Source of the DNA: Pseudomonas viridiflava
GTDB taxonomy: Bacteria; Pseudomonadota; Gammaproteobacteria; Pseudomonadales; Pseudomonadaceae
Direction: 5' to 3'
Assembly: GCF_900580675.1 (NCBI RefSeq)
Contig: NZ_UTBG01000096.1
Coordinates: 1 to 36,199, forward strand
DNA length: 36,199 bases
Under the pieces are notes generated by a model. That model did no database searches and was not told the DNA's origin. It worked only from the letters and a program-made list of their open reading frames with translations. Position numbers and translations under genes: made by a program. Below, in pieces: positions 24,951-34,947 of this stretch (the stretch's first letter is position 1; the number at the start of each line of letters is the position of its first letter).

Positions 24951-27128
24951 TTACGCAGTCTTCCCGGTATGGTTATTCAACGAAATAACCTTGGTCTTCC
25001 CAATCCGGTGACGATAAATCTCGCGCAAATACTTGATCGCCTTCTTCACACAATCCCGTGACAAGCGAATGTCGTTGATCGACACAAACTTGTCTTTATC
25101 GTTGATCAACTCGCGATACTTCTTCTCGTACATCGGCTTGATCGCATACCAGTTGGTATCCAGAATCTTTGCCGGGTTCTCAAACTCGTTGAGCAACTCA
25201 TCGATCCGGTCTTCGTCGAAATCCTCGTGAATGATGAAGTCCAGAATCGAATTATCCAGCGTGTCATCAAACCGATACGGATTACGCGCAAAGCAACGTT
25301 TGATAAACGCCACGATCAGTGTCAAAAAATCGTCCGACAGGCACGGGCTCTTGGCGATCAGTGTCGTCAGCGACAAGTTGGCCGAAGCGCCGATCACCAG
25401 CGCGTAACGCTTGAGGGTGGTGTTGGGGAACAGGCTGTTGAGGTGAGTCTTGAGCCGGTTCAGGTCCATGTAGGACAGCTTGTAATCCTTGGGTAGCGAC
25501 ACAATCGATACCACCGACGAGCAGTTCTTGAAGAAGTGCAGGTCATGCAGCGCCGCCGCGTCGTACCCGGAGTTCTTGTACTGCTCCAGCGACGCCTTGT
25601 AGCGTTTGGACTCAATCGGCAGCAGGCTGATGCCCTCGATCGCCTGGGTGACTTTGTTGAAATGCGGCAGGTCGATGGAGCGAAAGAACAGATCATCAAT
25701 ATTCAGGCGCTGCGGCTCTTTTTCGAACACCTTGAATTTATCGTTGGAAGGCGCCGGTGTTTCCGGAACCACGGACTCCGCGTAGGCAATCGCCACCGGG
25801 CCGGCCAGGCTCATGAACAGGTCGTTGGCATCCAGGCGGATGGTCTCGCCGATGTCGATGCCGGCACGACGGAAGTAGTTCTGGTCATAGTCGGTCGTAA
25901 CCGCCTGGGCCGTCAGAATGTTGAAGATCTGCTGCGAGATGTACTGGTTGGCGTGCTTTTCCATGGCATTGACATCAATGTTCTGGATATTGCCGTCATC
26001 GCTCTCTTCGGCGTAACGCATGATGTCGTTGGAGATCAGCATCATCGCGTTCCATGGCCGGATGCGGCCTTTCACACTGGCTTCGCTGCTGTCTTCATTA
26101 TCGAAGTTGTACGAAAAATCCCACTCTTCGGACAGGTACTTGCACAACAGCCGCCCGGCGTTGATATGCAGCGCCTCGGACATTTCGCTGCGGTGATCGG
26201 AAATATTCGGCAGCACGCAAATGCCGCTGGTGAAGATCGGCTCGAACACAAACGCGTGGCCGCTCTTGCTGTCGTGCTCATCGGCAGGCTTGGTGTCGAA
26301 CGTCTTGTTCATGTACGAGTGTTGCTGGGCCAGGCCGAATTCCGAGGCCATGCCCGAACCGGTGCCGCCACCCGCGCTGAAGATCGAAAAGTACAGGCGC
26401 GACTGGTTGGCCTTGATGCCGCAGGAGTCGATCAGGTACGAGTGGATCATCTTCCAGTCGGGGCTGGAAAAACGCTGGGTGTCTTTATTGAGGATGATCT
26501 TGGCCAGGTACTGGCCGAGGATCGGCGCGTTACCGGCGCCACCGGCATGGACTTCCGACAGGTCCATGATTTTCATCTTGCTGTAGTCGCGCAGGAAGCC
26601 GCTTTTTTCGCCTTTGCGCGAGAAGCGGATACGCCCGGCGATGTCCTTGTCCAGGTCGCCCAGCATCACCAACGGCTCCACCAGGAACACCGGTTTGCTG
26701 GCCTTGCCGCCGCCCAGGCGCAAGTTGTTGCGCAGCCACTGGGCAGGGCTGTAGCCCTTGTCCATGGGCTTGTCTTCGTTACTGAATTCGTTCAGGTAGA
26801 ACTTGCGCGCGTTGTAGACCAACTCTGCCACATCCAGCGCAATGTTCGAACCGCAACGGCCCAGGCCGATCAAGCACACCGAGGGGAATTCCTGTTCACT
26901 GCGCAGTTCGCCGTCGCCTTCCAGATGCGGCGGGCGCGGGAACACCATGTCGCGCAGGCCGTCGAGGTTGTCGAGGATGCGGTCGGTATTGGTTTCGGTG
27001 AAGTACAGGTATTGCTGGGTCGCCAGCGGGCGCGCGGTGCTCAATGACTTTGAACCTGAGGGTGTGTCCGCAGGAGCTGGGAGCAACACGTCGGATACCA
27101 CGGTGGCAGAGTTATTTTTAGAAGTCAT
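24951..27128 (-). CDS. large tubulin/FtsZ-superfamily protein (Tubulin-like)
   Basis: A 725-residue protein of the tubulin-like family (Tubulin_2 type). The GTPase landmarks of FtsZ and tubulin appear in order. T1 is CLIGLGRCGSNIALD (85-99). T4, the tubulin signature, is SAGGGTGSGMASEFG (251-265). A guanine-contact style N367-D368 lies in LISNDIMRY. T7 is IRLDANDLFMSLAGP (430-444), with D433 and D436 in catalytic positions. The protein is nearly twice the length of FtsZ: an 80-residue Pro/Ser-rich lead and about 280 residues beyond T7 are not recognised. It should bind and hydrolyse GTP and may form filaments; its task is unknown. No partner gene adjoins it. By eye its 3' third is more AT-rich than its neighbours. 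The ATG at 27128 lacks a clear Shine-Dalgarno. Confidence 0.85.
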   Translation of the reverse strand: MTSKNNSATVVSDVLLPAPADTPSGSKSLSTARPLATQQYLYFTETNTDRILDNLDGLRDMVFPRPPHLEGDGELRSEQEFPSVCLIGLGRCGSNIALDVAELVYNARKFYLNEFSNEDKPMDKGYSPAQWLRNNLRLGGGKASKPVFLVEPLVMLGDLDKDIAGRIRFSRKGEKSGFLRDYSKMKIMDLSEVHAGGAGNAPILGQYLAKIILNKDTQRFSSPDWKMIHSYLIDSCGIKANQSRLYFSIFSAGGGTGSGMASEFGLAQQHSYMNKTFDTKPADEHDSKSGHAFVFEPIFTSGICVLPNISDHRSEMSEALHINAGRLLCKYLSEEWDFSYNFDNEDSSEASVKGRIRPWNAMMLISNDIMRYAEESDDGNIQNIDVNAMEKHANQYISQQIFNILTAQAVTTDYDQNYFRRAGIDIGETIRLDANDLFMSLAGPVAIAYAESVVPETPAPSNDKFKVFEKEPQRLNIDDLFFRSIDLPHFNKVTQAIEGISLLPIESKRYKASLEQYKNSGYDAAALHDLHFFKNCSSVVSIVSLPKDYKLSYMDLNRLKTHLNSLFPNTTLKRYALVIGASANLSLTTLIAKSPCLSDDFLTLIVAFIKRCFARNPYRFDDTLDNSILDFIIHEDFDEDRIDELLNEFENPAKILDTNWYAIKPMYEKKYRELINDKDKFVSINDIRLSRDCVKKAIKYLREIYRHRIGKTKVISLNNHTGKTA

Positions 27129-27331
27129 TGTGCGCCATGTGCCTGGGCGGATGGCTGAAAAGTATCAATGGGCCATCACGGAATGGGAGTTCGCGACTTT
27201 ACAGTGCGTCCTTGTCCGGATGATCGGGTGTGAGCCTGGTGTTCTCAGGCAAAACCTGGCCGGACTCTGATGAATCGGCCGTTCGTCGGGGTTCTTTAGG
27301 CAAATGATGGCGAAATGCCAAAGATTCGGCG

Positions 27332-29596
27332 TCAGCGAATTGGCCTGACCACAGATGTGCCGCCGGTTATTTTCCTAGCGGACTCTTTTTGCGGGGTTTT
27401 TTCCTGGGCGCCGGCCACGCTGAACGGATACAGCGGGTTGCGTAGTTCGATGCCCTGGATAACGCCGATGATGTCACTGGCCGACACCGCCGGGCTCAGC
27501 AGGTAGCCCTGCACAAAATCACAACCGTGTTTGAGCAGCAGCTCGAACTGGGCCTGGGTTTCCACGCCTTCGGTGACGACCTCCAGGTGCAGGGTGTGGG
27601 CCATGCCGATAATCGCCTGGACGATTTCGATATCGGCGGTGGACTTCGGGATGTCCTGGATAAACGACCGGTCGATCTTCAACGTATTGAGGGGCAGGCG
27701 CTTGAGGTAGGCGAGGGAGGAGTAGCCGGTTCCAAAGTCGTCGATGGCCAGCGATACACCCAGCGCACGGATCTGCCGCAGCAGCGCCAGGGTGCTGCTG
27801 ATATTGCCCATCAGCGCATTTTCGGTGACTTCCAGCTCCAGGCGGTTGGCGGCAATGCCGCTGAAACGCAGCGCGTCTTCAATCTCGTCCGCCAGCTCAT
27901 CCCGCGCCAGGTTCAGGGCCGAACAGTTCACCGACATGGTCAGTTCGGTGTAGCCGCTGTCGGACAACACGCTCAGGTCATGACAGGCTTGGCGCAATAC
28001 CCAGTGGTCCAGTTCGGCAATCAAGCCGTTGCTTTCGGCGATACCAATAAAGCGATCCGGGCCCAACAGCCCCTGCTGCGGGTGTTGCCAGCGCACCAGG
28101 GCCTCCAGCCGGGTAACTTTGCCCAGCTTCATGTCGAAGATCGGTTGGTAGAACAACACCAATTGGTTGCTGGTGCGCAGGGCGCCGCGCAGTTCTTCTT
28201 CCAGCTGGAGTTCGAGAAAGGCGCGGGTTTTCAGGTTGGAGCTGAAGAAATTCAGGCTGTTGCGCCCCGTATCCTTGGACTGGTACAGCGCCAGGTCAGC
28301 GGTTTTAAGCAGCTCTTCGCAGGTCTGTCCGTCTTCGGGGAACAGGCTGATGCCGATGCTGGTGGTCATCACCATCCGCCGGCCGGCGAGTTCGATGGGT
28401 TCTTTCATTTTCTGCATGATGCGCTGAGCCAGGTGCCGGGCTTCGTCGCGGTGGTGGATGCTGATCAGGATGCAGAATTCGTCGCCGCCAAAGCGTGCAA
28501 CCACGTCGGCATGGCTGCGCACCGAGCCCTTGATATGCGCGGCGAGCACGCTGAGCAACTGGTCGCCCGCGTCATGCCCAAGGCTGTCATTGATGCGTTT
28601 GAAGTGATCGATATCGAGGAAAATAATCGCCATCATGCCGTTAGCGGCGGTTTTTTCGGCGATTTTCTCTGCAAAAATCTGGTTGAATCCCCGCCGATTA
28701 AGCAGGCTGGTCAATGCGTCGTAATGGGCCACTTGTTGCAAGGATGCGCGGGCCTGGTCGAGTTCGCTGAGCAGCGCGTTGACGCGGCGCAGGTCGCGTT
28801 CCTTGTGTTGCAGCTTCTTGTCCGCCAGGGCAGCGCTGATGCTGCTGCCGATTACCAGCAGGGTAATGACGGCCACGGACAGGCCGAGTTGGATGGGGTT
28901 GTTGTCCAGCGGCAGCGACAGGTCCGCCCCATTGGGTACGATCAGCCGCATGGCCGCCATGCCGGTGAAATGCATGCTGATGATCCCGGCGCCCAGCACC
29001 AGGCTGGCGGCGTATTTGAGCAATTGGTGGAACACGCCGATGCCGTTGCGCAGGTAGCTGGACAGTAGCAACGCAGCGAGGCTGGCGCCGATGGCAATGC
29101 CGATCGACGCCATGAACAGCCCCGGTTCGAAATACACCTGGGCCTGGGAGCGCATGGCCGACATGCCGACGTAATGCATCAAGGCAATACCAAGCCCCAT
29201 CCACACCGATGCCAACAGGTATTGATGGAAGCGCAGGTGGGCATGGCTGAGGGTCTGCATGGCAAACAACGAGGCAATCAGGGCGATCAGCAATGACGCG
29301 AAGGTCATGAGCAGTTCGTAATGAATGGCAATCGGAGCCTGGAAGGCCAGCATGCTGATGAAGTGGGTCGACCAGATGCCGCCCGCCAGGCACCCGGCGC
29401 CAAGCCAGCGCCAGTTGCGCCTTGCAGTGGGCTCTTCGACATGGCCAACGCGCTCGGCCATGTCCAGCGTGCCGAACCCCGCCGCGCAGGCGACCAGATA
29501 GGCCAACAGCACCAGGAACGGGTTATGACTGCAATTGAGTAATAAGTGCCCGCTCTCTGGAAGGTCGGTGAAAAAATACATACCCAGCCATTCCAT
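27332..29596 (-). CDS. MHYT-GGDEF-EAL c-di-GMP signalling protein
   Basis: A 754-residue inner-membrane protein. About seven hydrophobic segments (25-255) carry the three MHYT-type motifs: STHFISMLAF (76-85), LMHYVGMSAMR (139-149) and SMHFTGMAAMR (207-217), proposed to bind metal and sense a gas or redox signal. Next is a GGDEF domain with ARFGGDEF (367-374). The inhibitory RxxD site is degenerate: SHAD at the expected place. Last comes an EAL domain with EALVRW (498-503), LEVTENA, IDDFGTGYSSL, LKIDRSF, VTEGVET and VQGY, all catalytic residues kept. It could make or break c-di-GMP; the intact EAL set favours phosphodiesterase activity. Upstream of the tubulin-like gene on the same strand, 203 nt away, so not clearly an operon. 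Confidence 0.92.
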   Translation of the reverse strand: MEWLGMYFFTDLPESGHLLLNCSHNPFLVLLAYLVACAAGFGTLDMAERVGHVEEPTARRNWRWLGAGCLAGGIWSTHFISMLAFQAPIAIHYELLMTFASLLIALIASLFAMQTLSHAHLRFHQYLLASVWMGLGIALMHYVGMSAMRSQAQVYFEPGLFMASIGIAIGASLAALLLSSYLRNGIGVFHQLLKYAASLVLGAGIISMHFTGMAAMRLIVPNGADLSLPLDNNPIQLGLSVAVITLLVIGSSISAALADKKLQHKERDLRRVNALLSELDQARASLQQVAHYDALTSLLNRRGFNQIFAEKIAEKTAANGMMAIIFLDIDHFKRINDSLGHDAGDQLLSVLAAHIKGSVRSHADVVARFGGDEFCILISIHHRDEARHLAQRIMQKMKEPIELAGRRMVMTTSIGISLFPEDGQTCEELLKTADLALYQSKDTGRNSLNFFSSNLKTRAFLELQLEEELRGALRTSNQLVLFYQPIFDMKLGKVTRLEALVRWQHPQQGLLGPDRFIGIAESNGLIAELDHWVLRQACHDLSVLSDSGYTELTMSVNCSALNLARDELADEIEDALRFSGIAANRLELEVTENALMGNISSTLALLRQIRALGVSLAIDDFGTGYSSLAYLKRLPLNTLKIDRSFIQDIPKSTADIEIVQAIIGMAHTLHLEVVTEGVETQAQFELLLKHGCDFVQGYLLSPAVSASDIIGVIQGIELRNPLYPFSVAGAQEKTPQKESARKITGGTSVVRPIR

Positions 29597-29736
29597 AGCT
29601 TTTTCCCGTCATAGCGTCATTGTCACTGCCTACGGCAATGACCTATGCAGTCGAGTATAGAAGCCTCGCGGAATATTCCAGCGGTAATGGCACTTTGATC
29701 TGTACCATTTCGGCATGCTGCTCATAGCGTTTGATG

Positions 29737-30111
29737 CTAAGCGCTGATGGGCAGCTCCAGCTCGAAAGGCGCTTGCAGCGCAGGCAAGCCAAAGGCGGCG
29801 CGAGCGGCATCGCAGTCAACGTTTTGCACGCCTTGGTCCCATGACGCCTCGAACTCCCGGCAGGGGCTCGACCGTTGCTCATAAATCGTGCACCGGGTGC
29901 CCTTGCCCACCTCGCCCTCAAGGCTGCAGCAGCGCGCAGGTTTCTGGTCGGTACCGATCATCGCCACGCGGGTGGGGTTGATCTGCACCACCAGGTCATC
30001 GGGCACCGTGCCCCCCGATGAAGCGCACTCTCCCCAAAAGAAAGACACGCGAAAGTATGAACAGCAGGCACCGCAACTCAGACACGGACTGGCTTCGGAC
30101 ATGGGCGTCAT
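29737..30111 (-). CDS. YkgJ-type cysteine-cluster protein
   Basis: A 124-residue protein with ten cysteines, starting with the CxxCxxCC cluster (C10, C13, C16, C17), then C29, C61-C62, C74, C84 and C100, in the order of the YkgJ family, thought to bind zinc or iron. GTRCTIYEQRSSPCREFEAS is the family's second half. The function is unknown. A second ATG (30102, starting MSEASPCLSCG) is an equally good start, and neither has a strong Shine-Dalgarno. It stands alone, divergent from the MFS gene. Confidence 0.85.
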   Translation of the reverse strand: MTPMSEASPCLSCGACCSYFRVSFFWGECASSGGTVPDDLVVQINPTRVAMIGTDQKPARCCSLEGEVGKGTRCTIYEQRSSPCREFEASWDQGVQNVDCDAARAAFGLPALQAPFELELPISA

Positions 30112-30355
30112 CGATAAGAAAAGTAGGATGGGGTGTTACGGGAAGGCTCGCCATTCTATCTGCGCCATGGCCATTGGGAAGAGGGGCGAGCACTTATATT
30201 TTGTGTAGGGAAAGTCCCATTGCGACGGGTGAAATCATGCCCTATCAGCTTTACGAATCATTACAGACAACCGGCCCCCGCCTGACTATGTTGCAGGTAC
30301 CTGAGCAGGATGCAGCGGGCATCGCAGCTCTCATAACAATAAAAGAGACGGACCC

Positions 30356-31702
30356 ATGCAGAACTCGACCCAAGCGGCGAATGCCTGGCGCATTCTGTTC
30401 CTGCTGTTCCTCGCCAACCTGTTCAACTTCTTCGATCGCACGATTCCGGCGATCATCATCGAGCCCATTCGTATGGAGTGGCACCTGAGCGACTTTCAGC
30501 TCGGGATCATCGGCACCGCCTTCACCATCGTCTACGCCATTGCCGGCCTGCCGCTCGGGCGCCTGGCCGACACCGGCTCACGCAGCAAACTGATGGGCTG
30601 GGGCCTGTTCGCCTGGAGCGGGCTGACGGCGGTGAACGGCCTGGTCGGCAGTTTCTGGACCTTCCTGCTGGTGCGCATGGGCATCGGCATCGGCGAGGCC
30701 AGCTACGCGCCGGCAGCCAACTCGCTGATTGGCGACCTGTTCCCGGCGCACCGCCGTGCTCGGGCCATGGGGATTTTCATGCTGGGCCTGCCATTGGGGC
30801 TGTTGCTGGCGTTCTTCACGATTGGCTGGATGGTCAAGGCGTTCGACAGCTGGCGCGCGCCGTTCTTTATCGCCGCGGTGCCAGGCATGATCCTCGCGGT
30901 GTTCATGTTCTACATCAAGGAGCCCAAGCGCGGCGCGGCCGAAACCGTGCAGGTCTCCCAGGAACGCGTCGACCGTCCGATCCGTCGCGTGCTGGCGGTG
31001 CCAACCTTCCTGTGGCTGGTGCTCGCCGGCCTGTGCTTCAACTTCGCGACCTACGCGTGCAACTCGTTCCTGGTGCCGATGTTGCAGCGTTACTTCCTGA
31101 TGCCATTGCAGGACGCGGCCGTGGCCACCGGGGTGATCGTCGGCCTCACCGGGCTGGTCGGCCTGACCCTGGGCGGCTGGGTTGCCGACAAGATCCACCA
31201 GCGCGTTGCCAATGGCCGACTGCTGTTTGCGGCGTTCAGCCTGATTATCTCGACCGTCACCACTGCCTGGGCCTTGCATGCCGGGCGCATCGAGATCGGC
31301 GTGTTTGTGGCGTTGTTCAGTGTCGGCTGGTTGTTCGCTTATAACTTCTATACCTGTGTGTACACGGCAATCCAGGACGTGGTGGAACCGCGCCTGCGGG
31401 CCACGGCGATGGCGCTGTTCTTCGCCGGGCTGTATCTGCTCGGTGGTGGCATGGGGCCGATCGTGGTGGGCGGCTTGTCGGATCACTTTGCCCATTCGGC
31501 GATGTATGCGGCCGGGGCGGAGCAGATGACCGAGGCTTATAAAGCAGTGGGCTTGCACGACGCCATGTACCTGATTCCGGTGGCGCTGTTTTTGACCATG
31601 CTGTTTCTGTTCCAAGCCTCGCGCAGTTTTGTGCGCGATGCCAAGCGGATGAAGGACGGGTTGGGGGTGGTCGAGGTGCCGGCTGGAGCGGCTACGGCTT
31701 GA
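30356..31702 (+). CDS. MFS transporter, spinster-like
   Basis: A 448-residue inner-membrane transporter with 12 predicted helices. Motif A is present between helices 2 and 3 (GLPLGRLADTGSRSKLMGWG). NLFNFFDRTIPAIIIEPIR in helix 1 and VRMGIGIGEASYAPAANSLIGDLFP in helix 4 are typical of the spinster-like branch. Substrates of bacterial members are mostly unproven, so none is given. The central loop after helix 6 (KEPKRGAAETVQVSQERVDR) is cytoplasmic. GACGGACC precedes the ATG. It stands alone; a REP composite follows. Confidence 0.9.
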   Translation: MQNSTQAANAWRILFLLFLANLFNFFDRTIPAIIIEPIRMEWHLSDFQLGIIGTAFTIVYAIAGLPLGRLADTGSRSKLMGWGLFAWSGLTAVNGLVGSFWTFLLVRMGIGIGEASYAPAANSLIGDLFPAHRRARAMGIFMLGLPLGLLLAFFTIGWMVKAFDSWRAPFFIAAVPGMILAVFMFYIKEPKRGAAETVQVSQERVDRPIRRVLAVPTFLWLVLAGLCFNFATYACNSFLVPMLQRYFLMPLQDAAVATGVIVGLTGLVGLTLGGWVADKIHQRVANGRLLFAAFSLIISTVTTAWALHAGRIEIGVFVALFSVGWLFAYNFYTCVYTAIQDVVEPRLRATAMALFFAGLYLLGGGMGPIVVGGLSDHFAHSAMYAAGAEQMTEAYKAVGLHDAMYLIPVALFLTMLFLFQASRSFVRDAKRMKDGLGVVEVPAGAATA

Positions 31703-31715
31703 GACCGAGGTGAGG

Positions 31716-31800
31716 CCATCGCAGGCAAGCCAGCGCCCACATTTGACCGAGTTCCTCCTTTGGAACTCGGTCAAATGTGGGGATTGCTCGCGAAGGGGCA
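31716..31800. repeat. REP composite with a 20-bp perfect inverted repeat
   Basis: The left unit (31716-31749) is nearly identical to the REP copy at 24910-24943. Its right end leads into CCACATTTGACCGAGTTCC, which pairs perfectly with GGAACTCGGTCAAATGTGG across a TCCTTT loop (20-bp arms, 31736-31755 and 31762-31781). A degenerate second REP arm (GGGGATTGCTCGCGAAGG) follows. The two units stand tail to tail. It lies between the convergent MFS and rapA genes and may end the MFS transcript, though no T-run follows. Confidence 0.85.
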
Positions 31801-31828
31801 ATGACTGGCTCCAGTATTCTCAAGTGCA

Positions 31829-31858
31829 TAAAAAAGGCCCGCATTGCGCGGGCCTTCT
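31829..31858 (-). terminator. intrinsic terminator of rapA
   Basis: On the minus strand AAGGCCCGC, loop GCAAT, and GCGGGCCTT followed by TTTTTATG give a 9-bp GC-rich stem and T-tract 24 nt beyond the rapA stop codon. On the plus strand the T-run is poor, so it acts mainly on rapA. Confidence 0.9.
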
Positions 31859-31881
31859 TGATTAGCGGGGCAGGGCGGTAA

Positions 31882-34728
31882 TCAACCCGCCACCAACACC
31901 CTGATCGCTTCCAGTCGCAACGCCGCCTTGTCGAGCATGGCCAGGCCTTGCTCGCGTTGTTGGCGCAGGGCAACCAGTTCGCTGTCGCGTACGGTCGGGT
32001 TGACCGCTTGCAACGCGGTCAGGCGTGCCAGCTCTTCGTCGGTGTCCGCCGCCAGGCGGCGCTTGGCCTCGGCCACACGCTCGGCGTGGCGCGGGCTGAT
32101 CTTCTCTTCGCCGGCATTGATGCGTGGCGTCAGTTGATCGCGCTGGGCCTGGATGAACTTGTTGGCACTGGCGCGTGGCACGCTTTCCAACTGGTCGTTG
32201 AGGGTTTCAAACGACACGCGGCCCGACAGGTCATTGCCATTCGCGTCCAGCAGGCAGCGCAGGGCGGCCGGTGGCAGGTAGCGGCCCAGTTGCAGCGAGC
32301 GCGGGGCGACCACTTCGCTGACGTAGAGCAGTTCGAGCAACACGGTGCCCGGCTTGAGCGCCTTGTTCTTGATCAGCGCCACGGCGGTGTTGCCCATGGA
32401 GCCGGACAGCACCAGGTCCATGCCGCCCTGCACCATCGGGGGTTCCCAGGTGATGAACTGCATGTCTTCGCGTGACAGCGCCTGGTTACGGTCGTAGGTG
32501 ATGGTCACACCTTCGTCGTCGCCCAGGGGGAAGCTGGCGTCGAGCATTTTTTCGCTGGGCTTGAGGATCAGCGCGTTTTCCGAATGGTCTTCGCTGTCGA
32601 TACCAAACGCGTCGAACAGGGTTTCCATGTAGATCGGCAGGGCGAACTGGTCGTCTTGCTCGAGGATGTCCTCAACCAGTGCATCGCCTTCACCGGCGCC
32701 GCCGGAGTTGAGCTCCAGCAAGCGGTCGCGGCCAGTGTGCAGTTCCTGCTCCAGACGCTCGCGCTCGGCGCGGGCTTCGTCGATCAGTGCTTGCCACTCG
32801 CCGTCGTCGGCGTTTTCCAGCAGCGGCAGCAGGCGCGGGCCGAACTGATGCTGCAAGGCGTTGCCGGTCGGGCAGGTATTGAGGAAGGCGTTCAGCGCTT
32901 CGTGGTACCACTGGAACAGGCGCTCTTGCGGGCTGGTTTCCAGGTACGGCACGTGCAGTTCGATCACATGTTTCTGGCCGATCCGGTCCAGACGGCCGAT
33001 CCGCTGTTCCAGCAGGTCAGGGTGGGACGGCAGGTCGAACAGCACCAGGTGGTGGGAGAACTGGAAATTGCGGCCTTCGCTGCCGATTTCCGAGCAGATC
33101 AGCACCTGGGCACCGAACTCCTCATCCGCGAAGTACGCAGCCGCGCGGTCACGCTCGAGGATGTTCATGCCCTCGTGGAACACCGTGGCCGGGATGCCGG
33201 AACGCACACGCAGCGCGTCTTCCAGGTCCATGGCGGTTTCGGCGTGGGCGCAGATCACCAGGACCTTGGTGCGCTTGAGCATTTTCAGCTGGTCGATCAG
33301 CCACTCGACACGTGGGTCGAAGCGCCACCAGCGGTTTTCTTCCTCGACGTCCGGCTGCGACTGGAAGCTGACTTCCGGGTACAGCTCGGCGTGCTCACCC
33401 AGTGGCAACTCGAGGTATTCGTCCGGGTTCGGCATTGGGTAGGCGTGCAGCTTGCGCTCGGGGAAGCCCTGCACGGCAGCGCGGGTGTTGCGGAACAGCA
33501 CGCGGCCGGTGCCGTGGCGGTCGAGCAGTTCACGCACCAGGCGCGCACTGGCTTCAGTGTCGCCATCGTTGACGGCGGTGAGCAGCGCTTCGCCTTCGTT
33601 ACCGAGGAAACCCTGGATGGTCTTATGGGCCTTGGGTGACAGGCGGCCCTTGTCCAGCAACTCCTGCACGGCTTCGGCCACCGGGCGATAGTTCTCGCTC
33701 TCGGCGCGGAAGGCTTGCAGGTCGTGGAAGCGGTTCGGGTCGAGCAGGCGCAGGCGTGCGAAGTGGCTGTCCTGGCCCAGTTGTTCCGGGGTGGCGGTCA
33801 GCAGCAGCACGCCAGGAATGACCTCGGCGAGTTGCTCGACCAGCGAGTATTCGGCGCTGGCCTTTTCTTCGTGCCAGACCAGGTGGTGCGCTTCGTCGAC
33901 CACCAGCAGGTCCCATCCGGCGGCGAACAGCGCGTCCTGGGCCTTCTCGTCGTCCACCAGCCATTCCAGTGCAACCAACGCGAGCTGGGTGTCTTCGAAC
34001 GGGTTGGTGGCATCGCTTTCGATAAAGCGCTCTTCGTCGAACAGCGCAACCTGCAGGTTGAAGCGGCGGCGCATTTCCACCAGCCATTGGTGCTGCAGGT
34101 TTTCCGGGACCAGGATCAGCACGCGGTTGGCGCGACCGGAAAGCAGCTGGCGATGGATCACCAGGCCGGCTTCGATGGTCTTGCCCAGGCCCACTTCGTC
34201 CGCCAGCAATACCCGCGGCGCGATACGGTCAGCGACTTCACGGGCGATGTGCAGTTGGTGGGCAATCGGTTGCGCACGCACGCCGCCCAAACCCCACAGC
34301 GAGGATTGCAACTGGCGGCTGGTGTGTTCGAGGGTGTGGTAACGCAGCGAGAACCACGCCAGCGGGTCGATCTGCCCGGCGAACAGGCGGTCGCTGGCCA
34401 GGCGGAACTGAATGAAGTTCGACAGTTGGGTTTCCGGCAGGGTGACCTGCTCGTTCTGCCCATTGAGGCCGTGGTAGACCAGCAAGCCGTCGACGTCGTC
34501 GACTTCCTGTACGGTCATTTTCCAGCCTTCGAAATGGGTGATGCTGTCACCCGGCGAAAACCTCACACGAGTGAGGGGCGCATTCCGTAGCGCATACTGG
34601 CGAGTGTCGCCAGTGGCCGGATAGAGCACGGTCAACAAGCGCCCGTCCTGTGCCAGAACGGTGCCTAACCCCAGCTCTGCTTCGCTGTCACTAATCCAGC
34701 GTTGCCCCGGTTGATACTGCTGCGCCAT
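31882..34728 (-). CDS. rapA: RNA polymerase-associated ATPase RapA (HepA)
   Basis: A 948-residue Swi2/Snf2-type ATPase that binds core RNA polymerase and helps recycle it after transcription, notably in high salt. N-terminal Tudor-like domains start [20 protein letters not shown]. The Walker A region [17 protein letters not shown] is at 174-190, and the DEAH box VVDEAHHL at 276-283. The second helicase lobe has [20 protein letters not shown] and [15 protein letters not shown] with the arginine fingers. The C-terminal RapA-specific region runs to about 948. The length fits (E. coli 968). The reading is intact. It is monocistronic, with its own terminator. Confidence 0.97.
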   Translation of the reverse strand: MAQQYQPGQRWISDSEAELGLGTVLAQDGRLLTVLYPATGDTRQYALRNAPLTRVRFSPGDSITHFEGWKMTVQEVDDVDGLLVYHGLNGQNEQVTLPETQLSNFIQFRLASDRLFAGQIDPLAWFSLRYHTLEHTSRQLQSSLWGLGGVRAQPIAHQLHIAREVADRIAPRVLLADEVGLGKTIEAGLVIHRQLLSGRANRVLILVPENLQHQWLVEMRRRFNLQVALFDEERFIESDATNPFEDTQLALVALEWLVDDEKAQDALFAAGWDLLVVDEAHHLVWHEEKASAEYSLVEQLAEVIPGVLLLTATPEQLGQDSHFARLRLLDPNRFHDLQAFRAESENYRPVAEAVQELLDKGRLSPKAHKTIQGFLGNEGEALLTAVNDGDTEASARLVRELLDRHGTGRVLFRNTRAAVQGFPERKLHAYPMPNPDEYLELPLGEHAELYPEVSFQSQPDVEEENRWWRFDPRVEWLIDQLKMLKRTKVLVICAHAETAMDLEDALRVRSGIPATVFHEGMNILERDRAAAYFADEEFGAQVLICSEIGSEGRNFQFSHHLVLFDLPSHPDLLEQRIGRLDRIGQKHVIELHVPYLETSPQERLFQWYHEALNAFLNTCPTGNALQHQFGPRLLPLLENADDGEWQALIDEARAERERLEQELHTGRDRLLELNSGGAGEGDALVEDILEQDDQFALPIYMETLFDAFGIDSEDHSENALILKPSEKMLDASFPLGDDEGVTITYDRNQALSREDMQFITWEPPMVQGGMDLVLSGSMGNTAVALIKNKALKPGTVLLELLYVSEVVAPRSLQLGRYLPPAALRCLLDANGNDLSGRVSFETLNDQLESVPRASANKFIQAQRDQLTPRINAGEEKISPRHAERVAEAKRRLAADTDEELARLTALQAVNPTVRDSELVALRQQREQGLAMLDKAALRLEAIRVLVAG

Positions 34729-34947
34729 GCTGCCTGACTCCCGCCGTGAAAAAGCCGACTATCTTAACGGAACAAGGTCCCACGCCCAAGGACTCTGAGA
34801 AAACTACTCGGTTTGCGTAGCGCTTCGACAGGCCGAATCGACGGGTGGCGGGCACTTGCAAGTGTCGACTGGGTCACAGGTTGGCGAGCCCGCGTTCAAG
34901 TCGCTGCGCGGGAAGCCGACAGCCTGATGATCAGGAGAGTAACTATT

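Noticed and set aside
25536..27047. 503-codon open frame on the plus strand
   Set aside because: Antisense of the tubulin-like gene, with low-complexity composition. The minus-strand reading has clear GTPase motifs.
30018..30488. Frame with a possible start MPYQLYESLQTTGPRL upstream of the MFS gene
   Set aside because: It runs through the MFS ribosome binding site and start and then becomes a shifted reading of the MFS gene. No family is recognised and there is no Shine-Dalgarno of note.
34853..34864. 12-bp palindrome CACTTGCAAGTG upstream of the proline-rich gene
   Set aside because: Short and single; no known regulator site or second copy nearby supports it.
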